From contig NZ_OBEF01000021.1 in the NCBI RefSeq assembly GCF_900215375.1, positions 1 through 64,000 on the forward strand: a stretch of DNA of 64,000 nucleotides, in the 5' to 3' direction. This document shows, piece by piece, positions 61,501-64,000 of this stretch. Below the pieces are notes generated by a model that saw nothing but the letters and a program-made list of their open reading frames with translations, had not been told where the DNA came from and did not search any database. Position 1 is the stretch's first letter. Each line of letters opens with the position of its first letter. Both the position numbers and the translations under genes were made by a program. The stretch comes from Enterobacter sp. CC120223-11. Its GTDB lineage: Bacteria; Pseudomonadota; Gammaproteobacteria; Enterobacterales; Enterobacteriaceae.

Positions 61501-61845
61501 AACGCCTTCGCATTTCACAACTTTGCCCGCAATCACAGCGCCTGCTGCGAGCCGCATTCCCGGCTCCGCCATCAGTACATTCCCCTGTCAGGAGAATGGC
61601 TGGCGAGAATCAAATTTCTGAACGACATGCCAATCAAAATCCGTGTGATGCCAAACTGTATCGTCTTCACCCCACAAAACACCCGCGAGAAGTGGGGCTG
61701 CCTGGAAGGACTGAGCATTATCGATGTTAACAAACAAAGAATCGCCACCCAGCTCAGAACCTTCCCCTACCCGATGAACGGTACCGGTAATGTACCGATG
61801 ATTCGTCGTAATTCTCATGATTGCTTGATCCGTAGGGGGAGTTAG
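61501..61845 (+). pseudogene. SymE-like toxin remnant
   Basis: An open frame without a clear start codon in its first part. Its centre reads LSGEWLARIKFLNDMPIKIRVMPNCIVFTPQ, which in pieces matches the SymE fold (L-x-G-x-WL, then a beta strand ending xCIVFTPQ as in CIVLTAQ of SymE). A stop lies at 61498-61500, and the only ATG in frame (61627) begins after the WL motif. It therefore looks truncated. SymE-type genes are SOS or RNA-antitoxin controlled in E. coli. Confidence 0.5.
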
Positions 61846-61964
61846 GAGGTTAGATTGGATTACTCCCGGTTCTGAGGCCGAGAGGTTTAGGTAGCATATA
61901 AAATATATTACCGGCAGTAATACTCAGATAATTGGAGGAAGATATGCTACTTTCTTCGTCCAGG

Positions 61965-62615
61965 TCAGTATGAGAGCGTCAGATTCTCGTTGTTTACCAC
62001 CATCTTCTTTTTGTTAATAACGAGTAATGAAGTAGTACCTACTCCAGTAAAAAGAGCATCACCTTTGAAGAAGGTCTGCTCCTTATCTCCAACCAAATGC
62101 CTTGCCATTTCCAAATCATTTTCTTTCAAAAGAAATGTTGCATTATTTTTCTTTATCCCAATCAAGCCCATTCCAGCATCACTAATGATCGATGACATAC
62201 CCGACACAGTAAAAAACAAAAATAGCGCCGAAATAACAATAAATATTAAATGCTTCCTTTTCTTTTCTTTTTTTACATTTCTAACATAGTAAACATTTGG
62301 AACAAGCATAATAAAAACTGCAGTTATGATAATCGATGAAACTATTGATTGAAAATCATTCCTTCCAGATGCCAGAGAAAGAAAAATAACAATGATTCCA
62401 ACAAATGACATCGCGAGAAAAACTAAAATAGGTTCGTAAATCCCCATCAACCTAGCCATTCTGCACGTTCCTTTAAATGATTTTGGGCGTTTCTTTTTCA
62501 GAACTCTAAAAATAAAACACACACACTTCATAAATATATATGAAGCAAGCACTGACATGGAATACCATAAAATCAAAATAAAACCGAGAATTAGTGAGTA
62601 TGAAGTAACAACCAT
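61965..62615 (-). CDS. Hypothetical membrane protein (3' part of a split gene?)
   Basis: A 216-aa A+T-rich protein of no recognised family. Hydrophobic segments are at about residues 5-35, 60-80, 88-108 and 122-140. A C-terminal soluble part (GDKEQTFFKGDALFTG) holds the polar residues. Its start ATG overlaps the stop of a 50-aa ORF upstream, and a +1 base in the A7 tract (62619-62625) would fuse both into one protein of about 267 aa with a continuous hydrophobic joint. Confidence 0.6.
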   Translation of the reverse strand: MVVTSYSLILGFILILWYSMSVLASYIFMKCVCFIFRVLKKKRPKSFKGTCRMARLMGIYEPILVFLAMSFVGIIVIFLSLASGRNDFQSIVSSIIITAVFIMLVPNVYYVRNVKKEKKRKHLIFIVISALFLFFTVSGMSSIISDAGMGLIGIKKNNATFLLKENDLEMARHLVGDKEQTFFKGDALFTGVGTTSLLVINKKKMVVNNENLTLSY

Positions 62616-62767
62616 TAGAAAAAAATCACATCAGATATAGTTAACCCACTTGGCAAGAACTCTATGCGGACACAATAAAACATAAAGATAATCACCCCTG
62701 CCCCAGTAAGACAGAGATAGATATTTTTTGCCATATCCATATTTAACATTCGTTTTAATGCAAACAT
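62615..62767 (-). CDS. Small membrane ORF, likely 5' part of the same gene
   Basis: A 50-aa ORF with a strong RBS (GGAGAAAGTA before ATG at 62767). It has one hydrophobic helix (residues 15-34) and ends SGLTISDVIFF. It was not long enough to be obvious. Its stop TAA overlaps the next ATG. It is either a genuine coupled small protein or the true N-terminus of the downstream gene before a frameshift. Confidence 0.55.
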   Translation of the reverse strand: MFALKRMLNMDMAKNIYLCLTGAGVIIFMFYCVRIEFLPSGLTISDVIFF

Positions 62768-62943
62768 TACTTTCTCCATTTATAATTCATGATAGGGGGG
62801 GGCATAAAACAGTCGTAGACATCAGAATATCCCTTGCCAAAAGTCCTTTTCTCGACACCACAGCATTACCTATGCCCATTAGAAGTAATTCACGTTTTCT
62901 GATGACCACACCAGTTAATCACAATCAGGGGGGGTACCTCCCT
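62768..62943. other. Short region with two long G tracts
   Basis: G8 at 62795-62802 and G7 at 62928-62934 (C tracts on the minus strand) flank about 125 bp. On the minus strand an open stretch of roughly 40 codons from a GTG inside the region ends at the C8 tract. It may be a decayed gene fragment. Confidence 0.4.
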
Positions 62944-63306
62944 TTACAACTCTTCGAAAGTGACGAACTGAAGCTTCCAGCCTCCATTGAGCATAATCCA
63001 GTTCTCAACGAATCCGATGTTCGATACATCCTCTCCGTCGTCTAATGCCGCCTTACCTGTTACACACGCGATATCTTTAAATTTTCGGATTTCAACTTCG
63101 TATTCAGCTCTGGTAATAGCTAATTTTTTATGTTCCGGATGGCGCATATCTACTTTGCGTAACTGGTGCTTCTTATAAAGAACTTTCTGACCATTGGTAG
63201 AAATAAACCATTCTGTTTCAAGATAGTCTAACTGCTCAGTATTACCATTATAAAAGGCGTTATACCATTCTTTGCGCATTAAGTTTAAATCAGCCTTAAA
63301 ACTCAT
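62944..63306 (-). CDS. NTF2-like (SnoaL/DUF4440-type) small protein
   Basis: A 120-aa protein that looks like a cone-shaped NTF2 fold: an N-terminal helix (RKEWYNAFYNGNTEQLDYLE), a mid part with VEIRKFKDIACVTGKAAL, and a C-terminal VENWIMLNGGWKLQFVTFEE. This last element is typical of DUF4440-type proteins. No function can be given. Its ATG overlaps the upstream gene's stop (ATGA), so the two are coupled. Confidence 0.7.
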   Translation of the reverse strand: MSFKADLNLMRKEWYNAFYNGNTEQLDYLETEWFISTNGQKVLYKKHQLRKVDMRHPEHKKLAITRAEYEVEIRKFKDIACVTGKAALDDGEDVSNIGFVENWIMLNGGWKLQFVTFEEL

Positions 63307-63542
63307 ATTATCTTCCTTAAGTCTAATTCCTCTTCGATTTTTTCTGCCGTTCCTCTCAATGACTGAATAGCATCATCAATAGCCATATTATAAATCGAAG
63401 GCATAAGCTTCTTGAGCAACTCGTCAAGCAAAGCCTCAGACTCAAACTGACCAAGGTGTAATTCATGCTCTGTCATCATATGAGATGTAATTAACTCTGA
63501 CAGTTCGTTATAAATATCTTTATTCAATTCTGGCATACTCAT
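63303..63542 (-). CDS. DUF2164-like small protein
   Basis: A 79-aa protein whose C-terminal half (LLDELLKKLMPSIYNMAIDDA) matches the DUF2164 pattern (LLDFFxxEIGPxIYNQxVRDA). The start ATG at 63542 follows AGGAGAGGCGAT. A palindrome ACACCTTA...TAAGGGTGT lies just upstream (about 63562-63584). Function unknown; coupled to the NTF2-like gene. Confidence 0.7.
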   Translation of the reverse strand: MSMPELNKDIYNELSELITSHMMTEHELHLGQFESEALLDELLKKLMPSIYNMAIDDAIQSLRGTAEKIEEELDLRKII

Positions 63543-63650
63543 ATCGCCTCTCCTTAATGAAACACCCTTAATATTCTAAGGTGTTGTGTTGTCCATTGAT
63601 GAGTTTTTGACACGATACCAGAATTCGTTGGATAGAATACAGCCTAAAAA

Positions 63651-64000
63651 TCATCGCTGAGCTAATTCCTCCCTTATATACGCAACCAGCTGATCCAGCA
63701 CAATCCCCCAGCCTTCATGGAAACCCATTTGTTCATGCTGTTCTCTTTTTACAGCTGTGGCATGTCGGGCTATTGCCGTGTATCGCGTCTTGCCTTCACC
63801 TGCATCTTCCAGCAGCAAAATGGCGGTCATAAAGGGATCTGCGGCGGGTTTCCAGCCTTCGGTGTAGCCGTCGGTGAAGACAAGTTTGCGACCGGGATCG
63901 ATCTCAAGAAACACGCCGTGATTGCGCATCTCTTGGCCATCGACGTCAAAGACCGTGTTGAATCGCCCGCCCACGCGCAGGTCAATGTCACACTCGGTCA
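63651..64000 (-). CDS. AHSA1/SRPBCC-domain protein (5' end outside window)
   Basis: The last ~116 codons of a START-like (activator of Hsp90 ATPase homologue 1-like) protein. The frame continues through TECDIDLRVGGRF to the window edge, so the listed GTG near 63974 is not the true start. The motif GRKLVFTDGYTEGWKPA and the C-terminal HEQMGFHEGWG are typical of this family. Such proteins bind hydrophobic ligands; no function can be assigned here. It is partial. Confidence 0.85.
   Translation of the reverse strand, partial: TECDIDLRVGGRFNTVFDVDGQEMRNHGVFLEIDPGRKLVFTDGYTEGWKPAADPFMTAILLLEDAGEGKTRYTAIARHATAVKREQHEQMGFHEGWGIVLDQLVAYIREELAQR

Noticed and set aside
61422-61730. 102-codon plus-strand frame after mtnD
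   Set aside because: It overlaps the SymE-like frame in another register, begins in the terminator and shows no family features.
62728-63045. 105-codon plus-strand frame across the G tracts
   Set aside because: It runs antisense into the NTF2-like gene, has no RBS and depends on the G-tract lengths.
1-64000. CRISPR arrays, insertion sequences, prophage or integrase genes
   Set aside because: Looked for regularly spaced repeats, transposase or recombinase motifs and att duplications; none seen.

Overview
The window is chromosomal DNA of a member of the Enterobacteriaceae close to the Enterobacter/Lelliottia/Klebsiella group. Gene order follows the E. coli 14-15 min region almost exactly: tRNA-Gln, ubiF, miaB, ybeZYX, lnt, gltIJKL, ybeL, leuS, lptE, holA, nadD, rsfS, rlmH, mrdAB, rlpA, dacA, ybeD, lipBA, tatE, crcB, cspE, pagP, dcuC, rna, rnk, uspG, ahpFC, dsbG, ybdNM and ybdL. 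Proteins are highly similar to the E. coli ones, but the strain-specific inserts and deletions differ. No insertion sequence, CRISPR array, integrase or plasmid replication gene was seen.

Layout. 1-26.6 kb is core housekeeping: a tRNA, ubiquinone synthesis, tRNA thiomethylation, ribosome maturation and repair, lipoprotein acylation, glutamate/aspartate uptake with the SroC sponge RNA, LPS assembly, DNA polymerase III delta, NAD synthesis, the elongasome PBP2/RodA, and lipoate synthesis. 26.9-29.7 kb is an inserted oxidised-purine module, an NCS2 purine permease plus an 8-oxoguanine deaminase-type amidohydrolase, between lipA and tatE. 29.8-32.4 kb returns to core with an intact ybeM. 32.6-39.0 kb is an inserted Cus/Sil-type copper/silver RND efflux operon with a CusF-like chaperone and an unassigned Cys/His-containing secreted protein, placed between pagP and dcuC. 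39.3-41.6 kb holds dcuC and rna with the E. coli cit cluster missing. 41.8-49.0 kb is a complete fryBC-ypdFE-fryA PTS/aminopeptidase operon with a convergent AraC-family ypdC. It sits here rather than at its E. coli location and carries a 20-bp tandem direct repeat in front of its promoter. 49.1-51.6 kb holds an alpha/beta hydrolase and a GntP-family permease preceded by GntR-like operators. 51.7-58.3 kb is core (rnk, uspG, ahpF, ahpC, dsbG) and the ybdN-ybdM pair. 58.3-61.4 kb is a methionine-salvage locus: mtnE/ybdL divergent from mtnBCD across tandem MetJ boxes.

61.4-64 kb is the most irregular part: A+T-rich, with a SymE-like toxin remnant, a membrane protein gene apparently split at an A7 tract, a DUF2164-NTF2-like two-gene unit, two long G tracts, and the start of an AHSA1-domain gene that runs off the window. 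It looks like a patch of orphan toxin/immunity-type genes. Several regulatory sites are readable from the DNA: a consensus sigma-54 promoter before gltI, met boxes, GntR operators, a CRP class-II-type promoter before rnk, and a candidate AraC-type operator before fryB. REP-like hairpins occur in several intergenic gaps.
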